64,000 bases of DNA, taken from the NCBI GenBank assembly GCA_021029095.1, contig JAJOHG010000014.1:558001-622000 (forward strand), written 5' to 3'. This DNA comes from Phellopilus nigrolimitatus (lineage: Eukaryota > Basidiomycota > Agaricomycetes > Hymenochaetales > Hymenochaetaceae). This document shows, in pieces, positions 49,078 through 59,838 of the stretch (positions within the stretch are counted from its first letter, which is position 1; every line of letters starts with the position of its first letter). The notes under the pieces were generated by a model. It was not told where the DNA came from. It saw nothing but the letters and a program-made list of their open reading frames with translations, and did no database searches. Position numbers and translations under genes: made by a program.

Positions 49078-50057
49078 ATGGCTATCAACGCAGACGAAGA
49101 CACAGAATTGTCAGTCCCTTCGCAGTTCTGCTTCCCAGCGCAGCCGTCATAAACAAATATGCTTCATCCCTTCTATTAGCAACGACGCGCTCCGCCAGCA
49201 CGGCATCCTTCCCCCGAAGCCCGAAGCACCGCGCACGCCGAGCCCACCACCATCGCCGACGCTCGATGAGCTGCTCGCGGACTTCGCGCCTGATGCGCTA
49301 CGGGAACGCTGCCGAGGACGCGCATGACGATGACGAAGCGCGCGCAATCGAGACTTATAGGCGGCGGCGCATCGCGGAGATGCAACGCGAGCAGCGCCGC
49401 GCGCGCTTTGGGCGGGTGTATCCGATCGGGAGGGACGACTACAAGCGGGAGGTGACTGAGGCAAGTGCAGTAGACGAGGAGGGAGAGGAGTCGGCAGGGA
49501 AGGGCACGGGCGTCGTGTGTTTCTTGTACAAAGACGGGTGAGTTCTGTTGTCTGTGTGCATCAGCTCAGCTCATCGTCGCGCAGCCATGTACCGAGCGAA
49601 CGCACATTCAACCACCTGCGGACGCTTGCTGGTCGACATCCGCGTACGAAATTCCTCTCGATCGTGGGCGACAAGTGCATAGCCAACTACCCCGACCGAC
49701 ATCTCCCTACCATCTTCATATACCGCAAAGGCGAGATCGCGCACCAACAGACATCCTGGGGCGCAGACAAGGAGCGAAGTCTCGAGGGTGTGTATTCTTA
49801 ATGTTGTAGGGGATTTGCATGACTTATATAATGGAGACTTGGTAGAACTTGAAGCTCTCCTTGTCCTTACCGGCGCTGTCGTCCCAACCGAGCGGCCAAC
49901 ACCATCACGACAAGCGCAAGAAGAAAACGAAGAGAATGACTTATCGGACGACGACGACGGTTTCTCGAGGTCAGCAACGGCCAAAGTGAACGGGCAGGTA
50001 CCCAAGAACATCAGGGGACGGACGAGCGACGATGAAGACTCGGACTTTGATATATGA
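49078..50057 (+). CDS. PLP2: Phosducin-like protein Plp2 (PDCL3-type) with one extra base
   Basis: Exons 49078-49109, 49180-49537, 49585-49787 and 49846-50057 give about 267 residues. Plp2/PDCL3 proteins work with the CCT chaperonin on actin and tubulin folding and are essential in yeast. Sequence order: MAINADEDTEFNDALRQHGI, LDELLADFAPDALRE, AEDAHDDDEARAIE, RRIAEMQREQRRARFGRVYP, DYKREVTEAS, then the thioredoxin fold (VVCFLYKDG, KFLSIVGDKCIANYPDRHLP, TIFIYRKGEI) and an acidic tail. Exon 2 is one base too long: an extra C near 49307 separates DALRE from AEDAHDDDE. No GT dinucleotide lies nearby, so it is not an intron. The last intron acceptor (TTGGTAG) was chosen because it yields SLEELEALLVLTGAVV, as in the family. 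Confidence 0.88.
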
Positions 50058-50129
50058 ATGTTGTACCAGTAATAACAGACTCAAAATCCCGGATATAAAC
50101 CAAATGAAACATATCGTGCATTGTTGCGT

Positions 50130-50787
50130 TCATTCTTCTGTGGCTTCCTCTGCAGCTTCCTCTGCAGCTTCCTCACCATCAGCTGCGCCTTCAGCCGCCT
50201 CCTCAGCATCGTCCCCCTTTTCGCCTTTCGCCGTCTTGCTCCCAATGACGGTCGCGTTCATCCTACGCATATCTTAATAGCATATCACAAAAAGAAATGA
50301 AAGAAATTGACTCACGAAATCATGACTTGCAGCTTCTCGCCCGGTTGCCCGTCCGCGCCCGGGACCTCCACAGTGACGCGCTTGTTGCCCTTCCAGCCGT
50401 AGCTGCCCGTGCTGAACGTTGTGGGGAGCAGCGTCGCGGCGCCGAGCGCGCCCGGGTCCTTTGGTTCGGTCTCCGCTGTTGCTGCATCCTCAGCGGGGAG
50501 CGCAGGCGGCGTATGCGTGATGCTGACATGCAGCGGCAGTGCGTTCGCCTTGAATGTAGCGGGTGCGAGGGACGCCTGCAGAATGCAGCGGCGGTCAGTT
50601 GAGACTAAGCCATCGAGAAATGAAACGACATGCTCACCTTGGGTCCCTTCTTCCCCTTGCCCTTGCCTTTACCCTTCCCGCTTTTTGGTGGTGTCTTTGT
50701 TGCCTTCGCTGCTCGCGTTTTCTTCCCGCCCGTCTCCCTGTCGCTCGTCTCTGCCTCCGCAGCAGTCCGCTTAGTTCCTGCAGCCAT
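50130..50787 (-). CDS. Small Lys-rich, probably nuclear protein of unknown function
   Basis: Minus-strand exons 50638-50787, 50316-50575 and 50130-50262 join in phase to 180 residues. The N-terminal 50 residues are strongly basic with repeated GKGKG and KKTRAAKATK, a likely nuclear or nucleolar targeting region. The middle has beta-like text: FKANALPLHVSITHTPP, LLPTTFSTGSYGWKGNKRV, TVEVPGADGQPGEKLQVMIS. The end is an Ala/Glu-rich low-complexity run (about 25 residues). I do not recognise the family. Well-formed introns, an open frame across three exons and a compact folded-looking centre argue that it is real. It converges on PLP2, 72 bp stop to stop. Confidence 0.7.
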
Positions 50788-51286
50788 ACATCAGTAAAAC
50801 GTGCCGCATCAAAGAGTAGATTCGGCCCAGTCTAAAGGCCAGTACATACCAGCCATGAGTCGTCGTAGTTGAAAATTTAGAGGAAAAAATGGGGTGTTGT
50901 TGCGGTTGTACCCATTCAGGTGATGCTTATTATAAGTAGTGGTCGCGTGTTCGGCTGAACGTTGCTTTGTGGCTGGCCTGGCAACGCGTCTTCCTTACGT
51001 CACGCGTCTCGACGCGTCTCAACATGTATCACGGCCGCGAGAAACAACTGTTCGTGGTCCATAAATACGGAAAAACAACGTAAATAAATAATCGAATCTG
51101 GATTATGAGGTTTACTGCGATAGGGGGAACTGTGAAGGAAGGCCAATTCCGTGTCTAATCCAAAATAGAATACGAAATAAAAGTGTATGAAAACTCAGCG
51201 AAAGGACTACATGAGAGGGGAATTCTATTCGAGACATCAGTCCCGCGGCGGCTTACGCTGCTATAAGTTTACATTTAGCACGCCGT
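50788..51286. other. Gene-free spacer, promoter side of the Lys-rich gene
   Basis: 500 bp, mostly without ORFs above 50 residues. It should include the promoter of the gene starting at 50787 and the 3' flank of the Cys-rich microexon gene. Confidence 0.55.
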
Positions 51287-51830
51287 TTAGTTGAACTGAG
51301 ATCCGGCCATGCAAGCAGGACAAAACCTGTCCAAATGCGGAGCTATACATATGAACGAGTTGTAATCAGTAATGCCATGACGGAGGTCTGAAATTAGACT
51401 GAATTGCTTACTGTACTGCTCTGGGTATTGTCGACTAGCATGAAATCTATGTGAGCGATGGTTTGCAGCAAAAATATAAGGGGGTGGTTGGGAGGTAGGG
51501 TGCTTACTACTGCCAGCAAGTACGTTGACAGTTCGGTGGGAGACAGTCGATCGGGTGGTTAGGACTGAACTTGCACCTGTTGCTGACGCAAGTGACCTGT
51601 AAGCTAGATGTGAGTATGCGAGCTGCTGGGATCTTGATGCGCTCGTACCATTTCGTCAGGCTGGGCAAAAGGGAGGAGTGAGCAAACGGAGCAGCGGTGA
51701 GGAGGGGTTTGCTTACGAGCGGGGTCGAGTGGCCGCACCTCTTGTAGTAGTTCGTGACTCTGTGTTGTTGCGTTAGAACACATCGAAAGGCATCTTTCAG
51801 ACAAGTCGCAGACCTTCTCCAATGGCACAT
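51287..51830 (-). CDS. 79-residue Cys/His-rich protein built from six tiny exons
   Basis: Minus-strand exons 51814-51830 (17 nt), 51717-51759 (43), 51649-51660 (12), 51508-51596 (89), 51412-51434 (23) and 51287-51342 (56) join without a break to 80 codons. The product starts MCHWRRVTNYYKRCGH, then STPLPDEM, VTCVSNRCKFSPNHPIDC, LPPNCQRTCWQYRQYPEQYT and PHLDRFCPACMAGSQFN. It has nine Cys, with C/H spacing that suggests structural zinc. I recall similar basidiomycete proteins with CGH, CKFSxxHPxxC, CWQYRQxPxQY and CPxC motifs; their role is unknown to me. All five introns have good GT donors and AG acceptors and all phases agree, which random sequence would hardly give. No single ORF exceeds a few codons of it, so automated calling would miss it. 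Confidence 0.78.
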
Positions 51831-52986
51831 AGCTGAGCGATATTAGAACGGCTTGACGATAAAACAGAGGAGAGGTGACGATCAAATAAACCTGCGGGGA
51901 AAGATCGATATTTGCTGAGCTCTTTCGTACCGTCTATCAAGCCTTTTATACGCAGACGGGAGTGGAGCCATCATCGAATGACCAAACCCAGGCCTGAAGT
52001 CGGCAAATTGTCTCGGCGTCGGGTCATGGCTACATATCGCTCTCATCACGAGTGAAATGTAGGGGTTAGCCTGTATCAATAAGCTCTCGTCTGCTCATCA
52101 ACAATCTTGCTCGCAGAAGGTGGGCGCCACAAAAGCGCACACGCACACGATGACAGAAACCTGCAACCTGATTTTTCCCGAGATCTCCACCAAGGCTGTG
52201 GGTTTGGGGAGGCGCATGCCGCAAGGGGAGAGTAGTGAGTCATCAACCTTAACAGCGGTGCAGCCGTAGTCTATTAGTCGAAGCGCGAGAAGGAGGCCGC
52301 AGACATATGGCGCGCAGGCCAAGTGTTGGCGGCGCAACTTCCTTTGCACCGCCCGTCTGAGCTACGATACATGGCACGCTCATACTGTGGCGCAGTTTGG
52401 GATCCGATTTTCCAACTTGGGGAGTATCTGATAGGGACGCCACCCGGCCTTCGAGGTGACTGTGAAGAACGACTGCATATGTATAATGATGCACGGACTA
52501 CAACACTGCACAGCAGGGCTCATCTCCATTATCTCCATGGCGCTCAGAAGTGTGCAGTCGCGGTAGGAAAGTGCATCAGATTAGCACGAGAATAGTTGAA
52601 ACGCTTGCGCTTCCGACTCTCAAGTTTAAGTCCAAGTTGTTCATCGACATCGGTACGCTTCGATGGGACCGAGGAGGTGCTTCTAGTCCACGAAAGAAAC
52701 AGATCGCAATTTCAGACACTCCGAGCGAAACGGTCCCGGGAAAAAACTCCAGTCCAATCGTGATATAATCAGGGGGACGCAAGTAGGACACGTTTTAGTA
52801 GTGCGCTGAGCAGTGGAAGGGTGAAAGTCAAGGCTGTGGCCGTATGAGCCAAGAAAGGCAACCAGAATTTGATCTAAGTACAAGCGCCGATGCGGTATGG
52901 ACGCCCGTGCTACAGGAGGACACGGCGAAACTCCTAACGAAACACGAGCCATCCTCACTTCGCCGCTGACAGAATAAGTCTTGCTC
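51831..52986. other. Gene-free stretch
   Basis: 1.15 kb containing the likely promoter of the microexon gene at its left edge. Short ORFs on both strands do not join into anything recognisable. Confidence 0.5.
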
Positions 52987-53500
52987 ATGGGGAAAAAACA
53001 GAAGAGATACGTGGAGTCGAAGGTAAGAGCGAATGTCCAGGTCATTACCCAGGTTTTTCGGTTCTTGCTGATTTTTCTTCCTATGGAAGGACATGGCCCT
53101 CCTACTCGCAGAATCTATCACTCACACGCAAGAAGAGAAAGCGATCGCGAAGAAGAAGCTTAATCACGTCCGTTATCCTCGCTAACTCTTCTGTCTCTGA
53201 TATGATTAAGGATGTTGAGCTTTGCTGCGATCATCTCTAGGAGCGACACGAGGATCACGCAAGCACGAAAAGACCGCGAGCTTCTGGCAATGACAGATTG
53301 GTCGGTAAAGCCAAACCGTGTTTCGTGATCTAGTTACTGAAGCTTCGCGGCAGAAAAAGGCCAAGGACATCATACTGGCTCAGAAAGCTCAGGCAAAGAA
53401 ACAAAAGGTCGAACTACGCAAGACGGCTAGCAGGCCTCATACACCTGCCGAGTCGCCCATTGCACCTATAAAGAAAAAGAAAGGCGTCTCTTTCGCATGA
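52987..53500 (+). CDS. Possible small basic protein, model unresolved
   Basis: Candidate exons: 52987-53022 (MGKKQKRYVESK), 53100-53177 (DMALLLAESITHTQEEK, AIAKKKLNH), a third starting near 53240 and a final open part ending at 53500 with VTEASRQKKAKDIILAQ, AQAKKQKVELRK and the stop after KKKKGVSFA. The text is Lys/Glu-rich and helix-like, and the ending resembles those of several nucleolar proteins, but I recognise no family. Joining the last two exons in frame needs either a 29-nt GT-AG gap (GTAAAG to TCTAG), shorter than any other intron here, or a one-base indel. It could also be a decayed gene. Confidence 0.35.
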
Positions 53501-55191
53501 ATGGTTCTCTAATTGCGTGGAAATCGCTGTTTCGTTCGATAGCTTGCGGTGCTTGCTGGTGAGATTCCCTGATATATACTCTTTGCATCGTGATGAGAGG
53601 AAGCTGTTGCAGGCCTTCAGGATGACCTTCCTCGACCGCATGAATCATGCCCCTAGGCACCCTCGACGGAACTAATTGAATATCGAGCCAAGCTTTACTG
53701 CAACAGAGGTCGGGACCTTTACTCGGAGAGTTTGCATCAGCATCACCCAAGCGATACATCTGCGTCATTCGATCACTTCTGAACAGCACGCGGGCTTTAA
53801 GCCGCGAGTTGCGTCCTACTATGATAGCCTTTTGGAAGCCGAAGCGGAAGTTATTGTTGCTTTCGTCGCTGTCTTTCCCGGACCTGAGGCCTCGCGTATC
53901 ACATAATCAATCGACAGATGAGCTGTCGGCGACGTATCGGTCATCACCAAAAAGCCACATGCATGTATAATTTCATATTTACAATCAGACAACATAGTCC
54001 AATCGGATTCACATATGTTACGAACACATGTCTTCAGCTTGGTTCAAAATGTCTTCCATTTCAGAAATTAAGGGTGCACATTCGATCTTTACACTTCTTG
54101 CAGGATTAGATCTGTTCCTCCTGTGCGAATTATGCTACTGGCTGAGGAGTGGGCGAATGCTCAGAAAGAGCGGCGGCAACTCGCTACACATTTAGGAGCG
54201 GTATGGCTGGTACCATTCCAGAAAACCAGCCGATGATTTAAGGGGATCTGATAATTATGCTGAGATGGACGCAGACACGGGAGGTCAGTGAAATGATTTG
54301 AAATTAACAACTAGCGTGCGGCGACCCATGACAGGATAATGAGATGAAAGGGATGGTAGCTTACCGACAGCAGCTGACGAAAGTAGCTAGCCGATGTGGC
54401 AAATGGGCCATGGCCAACGCCGACGGACGCCGTGGTGCACGAGGTATTGAGATGGGCTTTGATCGACGCTGTCTCCAAAGATCTCAAGAACGACGTCAGC
54501 GGTGAGCAGAAAGCTTATAGAGTAAAGTTAAAACTCTGCATTTAATTAAATCTAAAGTTTCAGATACTCGTCTGTCGGATGCACAAGGAATATTTCATAA
54601 CATTGCAGTTCGTCTTGTCATCTTTGAGCGCTTCTTCGCGGGGTGTCCTTATAGCTGTCCAGGTCCAAGAGAGCAGCAAGCTTTCGAGGGTCCGGAGAAA
54701 TACGGTACACATAACGAACGGGGCAGAAAAGGCGCGACAAGGAACCATTCACAATGAACGAGAGGAAGCAGAGAGATCATCATCGAAGAACAGCCAGGAG
54801 CGTGCAATGTCCAAGCCTATGTGTTTGAACGACATTTTGACACTTGGCTGGGCCATCTGGCTGGCGGCATCCGCAGAGGACTTCGAGTGCAAACTGCTCG
54901 CGCAGACGCTGAAGGCTCCACCCTGCGCGGCAACTGCTGTCGCGACCGCTGTTGATTGTTAGGAAGCCTCCTAATGTTCGAGTGAGGCTGAGACCTTGAC
55001 AGTGATAAAGGTGAAATAAAATTCATCGATCGGGCCAGATGTGGCCAATGCTCTGCTTGTCTGAGTAGACTTGTTGCGGAGGTGCACCAGGCAATCTGAT
55101 TTCGGCAGCCATAATGTCGAAAGGGCTACCCATCTTTCCTGCATCAACGCACTCCTCTCCTTGTCAAGCTGCTTGATTTTCTCATTCTCGG
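53501..55191. other. Gene-free stretch, 1.7 kb
   Basis: No recognisable coding content. ORFs of 60-127 residues are scattered on both strands with no domain and no consistent splicing. Confidence 0.5.
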
Positions 55192-56330
55192 CTATCTGGC
55201 TCGCAATCCCTTTTCAGAGCTCTTGAAAAGCGCGTACATCGCGGAAAGGCCCACAGCGTTCAAGCGGTCGAGATCCGCCTTATCAAATTTTGATAGTGCA
55301 TCATTAAGCTTGATTCGAACGTCGTCCAATTCTTTGTTTGTGGCCTTCTTCTGATCCTCAGTTGCAGTTCTAAGATCATTGTTTGCTATCGAAGTTAATA
55401 TCCCATATGACCAGTTGACCCACTTATCTCTGTTGAGATTGTCGGGATTCGTTCTTTTGTCCATGAAAGCTTTCATGGCTTCCTTAACAGAACCGTAGGC
55501 CTCTTTCATGTCCAGGATTAAATCTGGATTCGCATCCGGACACGTCAACTGCGGTGGGCTCTGGTTTGGAAAGAAATCAAGAATCATTCAATGTGATATC
55601 TAACATGCACGTACGTCCTTCAGGGTCTCGGGCATCCTGCTCCTTTTCTGCAGACCGCAGATCTCCCAAGGCATATCGTTCGATGGTCTTAGTATTGTCC
55701 ACGGTCGAGCCCGCTTCTCCCGTCTTCTTTGCCATCTGCGATTTGGAGATCAGAAAGACAAAGACTGCATAACAATATTTCCCTTAAGACAAGCACACGG
55801 TTCGATGGCGTCAATTTAACTGTAGGATATGACAGCGCCCATCAATTCTCCCCACAACGGCACTTCTCAATATTCCTGAGTGTTTTTGATAAGTACAATA
55901 CAAAAGAGCACTAGGATCTTACTGTGCACCTTGATCGCTTCTACACGTCCTTTCGCGGAGTCATTAACGCAGGGAATCAATATTCGGTGACTTCTTTCTT
56001 CCGTGTACAACCTAGTCCTTGTACACGCCTTCGACATCATTCCACAGCTTACGGGAAATTTCGCTAACCCATTTGTTCTGCGTCGCTCGTTGCTGTATGA
56101 CACAGTCTTATTGGCAAGGTTTTTGACAGCATTCCAATAAGCTTCATTGGATAGCTTGATTTTCTTCCCCGCGGTGGCAGATATATTTAGTTTCTCGACG
56201 TAGGTGTCTTGCCGCGGTTTCGCTTGTCCTCGGTGAGAAGCCATGTCATAGCCTTGTTGTACTTCTTTTCAGCGTTCGCCGAACTTGTTGGTATCACCGC
56301 TTCGACATCGATGGTTGTTCCTGAGAGATC
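55192..56330 (-). CDS. Hypothetical spliced protein, boundaries uncertain
   Basis: Several minus-strand pieces look coding. The last exon (about 55192-55567) reads PPQLTCPDANPDLILDMKEA, YGSVKEAMKAFMDKR, KWVNWSYGILTSIANND, then a helical stretch to GLRAR at the stop. Before it comes MAKKTGEAGSTVDNTKTIER, YALGDLRSAEKEQDARDPEG (near 55610-55735), and further upstream AYWNAVKNLANKTVSYSNERR (about 55920-56180) and TTIDVEAVIPTSSANAEKKY, NKAMTWLLTEDK (about 56220-56330). Donor and acceptor pairs exist between the blocks but I could not fix a unique model or the start codon. No family is recognised. It lies head to head with UBP14. Confidence 0.45.
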
Positions 56331-56576
56331 ATACGCATCAGCTATTATCTACCTTCTTTTTGATAACTTTTCGATCGTCACTTACCCTTTCCTTTTGGTA
56401 CTGTTTTTCCTAATCGTGTGATTTATACCTTTTTTACAATCACTGCATCGTATGAGTAAAGAACGTTTATAAGATTCAAACTTTGATGACGCGTCGCGTA
56501 CATTGACGCGTTGTGATCTCGTGCTTTCCGATCACTCAAAAGCTTACCTTTGCTCTTTGCATCTCTATCACTTGCA

Positions 56577-59500
56577 ATGACCTCGAGCTGCGTCCATCTA
56601 CATCAATTAGCAGATCTTTCTGCGCCCAGACTATCGCAGCCCGTACACCGTGAAGAATGCACCCAATGCTTTGATAACCAAGTAAGTTCGAGCGCGAGCC
56701 AACTAAATACGCGCCACACGCCTTACACCATTCGAAGGACAGCGCAGCAGGTATCGACGTTTGCCTTTCGTGTTTCAATGGGGGCTGTCTGGATGCAGAG
56801 CGTCACCACGCGCGCACGCATGCTGAGAAGACCGGTCATACTTTTGCTCTTAACATCAAGCGGAAGCTCAAGCCCTCGAACTCCAAGCGGGTGCGTTCTC
56901 CTTCCGCTTGCTATAACATCTGTAAAGATCTATGCTTACGCGGCACGTGCGGTACAGGAGGAGAACGAGCAGCCGCCAGCAAAAATGGCAAAGCTCGCGA
57001 TCGTGGAGGAGCGAGAGGAGGACAAATACGAGCACTCCACGACATTCAAGTGCTGGAAATGCGATGCGGGTGCGGGGAAAGAGCTGCCGGAACTCTCGGC
57101 CGAAGCGAAGGTAAAGGAGCTCACGAGGGAAGTTATGAACAGCTTGTCGTCTGCGCGCCAGTCTGAGGTCAAGGCCTGGGAGGAAGAGATTGCAGCCTGT
57201 GAGCACACCTTGATGCTGGAGCAGGCTGCCGTCGGTCCCATAGAAGCATCAGGGCTCGCACACTGCCAGAAATGTGACCTGAAAGAGAATTTATGGCTTT
57301 GTTTGACTTGCGGGTCCCTTGGATGCGGCAGGCAGCAGTACGGAGGTTTAGGCGGTAACGGCCACGGCTTGGAACATTATCAGGAAACGCGGCATCCAGT
57401 TAGCGTCAAGCTCGGGACTATCACTCCTGAGGGCTCTGCAGGTCCGTCTTCGACTCATTATGCACTCTTCAAAACTTACGATTGATCATTCTAGACGTCT
57501 ATTGCTACATATGCAACGACTCCAAGCTGGACCTTAATCTCGCTGCCCACCTACATACATTTGGCATCAATGTTAGCACGCAGACGAAGACGGAGAAATC
57601 CATGACGGAGCTGGTTGCTACCTTTTTCTTTCTCTCTGACGCGTCGAGTCTCATGGCTTGTTGTTTCTAGCAAATTGAGCATAACCTCAAATTCGACTTC
57701 AGCTTAACAGGCGAAGATGGGAAAGCACTTGAACCCGTCTTCGGTCCGGGCTTGACTGGCCTCGCGAACCTGGGTAACAGGTAAATGCGTAATCTTTCAG
57801 GAGCACTTTTTATGATACTTATTTCGTGTTCTAAGCTGCTACATGGCCTCTGTCACGCAAGTCCTCTTCTCACTTCCAGTTTTCCGTGCTCGCTACTACC
57901 CAACGGCCGCTCACCACTGGCAGACATGTCCAGAGTCGCTGCCCGCCGCTTGCCTTGAATGTCAGATGCACAAACTCGCCGACGGACTCGTCTCCGGCCG
58001 GTATTCCAAACCGCGCACCGCTCCTTCAGATAACCCCCTTGCACACGACTCACCAGCGCCTGTTTTCCAGGAGGGTGTTAAGCCTGCGTCGTTCAAGGCT
58101 CTCATCGGCAAGGGCCACGCAGAGTTTGCAACGATGCGCCAGCAGGATGCGGAGGAGTTCCTCACGCACCTGCTTTCGGTGCTGCGCCAGAATGCAAAGC
58201 GGCTCGGGACAAAACCAGGAGGACGAGCCGACGGAGATATTCAAGTTCGGGATGGAGCAGCGCCTGCAGTGTGGAGACTGCAAACGCGTAAGGTATCGCG
58301 TGGACAGCCAGGACTCTGTCAGCGTGTCAGTCCCCGCAAAGGAGGTCGGGAAAGATTCGGATGGGAAGGTGCTCTATGAAGACGTCGCTTTGACGGAATC
58401 TCTGGGCGCTGTCACCGCAGATGAAGCATTGGAGTACCAGTGCCCGAGCTGCACCAAGAAAGTCATCGCCGTCAAGTGAGTTATGGGCTTTTAACTGCCG
58501 TTGGGCCGTTCTGATCTACAACATGCGCCTTACTTCAAGGCGAGCTCGCTTTTCGACTTACCCTCAAGTCCTGGTAATTCACGCGAAGAAGTTCCAGCTC
58601 GTAAATTGGGTACCGACGAAACTTGGTATGTCCAGAAGTGAGACGCCAGTGCTTCTTATCACTTGACACAAATATGTGCCTAGACATTCCGGTCATTTTA
58701 CCTGGCAGCGACGAACTTGTTCTTGACAATTACCTGGGACAGGGCCTACAGGCTGGAGAGTCCGAGTTTCCGGAGGAGTCAGCAGGTACATTATTCCATT
58801 CACGAAGCACTTAGGACATTGAAGGATGACAGAACTCATGCTTCTCTCCAGTTTCGTCGGAACCGACTTTTAATGAGGTTGCAATGGCCCAGCTAGGAGC
58901 GATGGGTTTCCCCGACATTCGCTGCAAAAAGGCGCTGCTCGCGACAGGCAACGCCGATCCCGAGGCGGCCATGGAGTGGTTGTTCGCGCATATGGAGGAT
59001 CCTGGTTGGTATTCAATTCACCTTTGAAGAATAATAGCTGATCGCGTTCTCTGGCGACAGACATCGACGACCCACTCCCATTGGGCGGGAAGGCAGCAGC
59101 GTCCGGACCCGAGCCCTCTGCAGAGCAGGTCGGCATGCTCGCCGACATGGGCTTCACGCCCGCGCAAGCGAAAAAGGCACTCCGCGAAACTGTATGTCTT
59201 CTCTTCAAGCTGTTTTTACAGCGTCTCGGCTTCTTCCATTTAGGGTGGCTGAACGTATCTATGTTGCAGGGCGGGAATGCCGAGCGTGCTGTCGAATGGC
59301 TCTTCAGCCACCCGGACGACACTGGTGAAGAGTCCGCGCCTTCATCATCTGCGTCTGCCGAGCCCAAACACCCCGGCGGCTCCGCGGCGCTGCCCGCGCG
59401 ATACCGCCTCAAGGCATTTGTCTCGCACAAGGGCCCGTCTGTGCATTCGGGGCACTACGTCGCGCACATCAAAACGGAGAAGGAGGGCTGGGTGCTGTTC

Positions 59501-59587
59501 AACGACGAAAAGGTCGTGCGTGCGGACGAGGAGAGCGTGAAGGAGTTGAAGAAGCTGGCTTATCTGTACGTGTTTGAGCGCGTGTGA
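56577..59587 (+). CDS. UBP14: Ubiquitin C-terminal hydrolase Ubp14/USP5 (isopeptidase T) with one extra base
   Basis: Eleven exons (56577-56681, 56738-56890, 56958-57441, 57495-57613, 57671-57780, 57836-58475, 58540-58625, 58684-58785, 58852-59004, 59061-59191, 59270-59587), about 799 residues. This enzyme takes apart free ubiquitin chains. Domains: N-terminal variant zinc finger (CTQCF, CLSCFNGGCL), ZnF-UBP (CQKCDLKENLWLCLTCGSLGCG, HGLEHYQETRHPV), Cys box GLANLGNSCYMAS (Cys about 325), two UBA domains (LGAMGFPDIRCKKALLATGN and LADMGFTPAQAKKALRET) inside the catalytic domain, and His box SVHSGHYVAHI with YVFERV at the end. Exon 6 is one base too long: an A-run of four at 58211-58214 replaces the three that keep RLGT joined to NQEDEPTEIF. 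There is no GT nearby. All other phases agree. Confidence 0.92.
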
Positions 59588-59838
59588 GTTCTTGAAGCAA
59601 AGGGAGGAAACGATAACGAAGGAAAAGTGTTTTCCGGTGAAGAAACTAACTTGAATTTGCAATGTAGAATCAGTCGACACACAATGATCTGTACAATATC
59701 ATCTATAGCTCTGACATGACGTTCAAGAACACATTTTTTTGACGGTGCCCTCGTTCCACGTCTGAACATAATAATGTTGCATAGATTACAATGATAGCAT
59801 AACATACAAATACAGCGCGGAAAGAAAAACGGGCGCTC

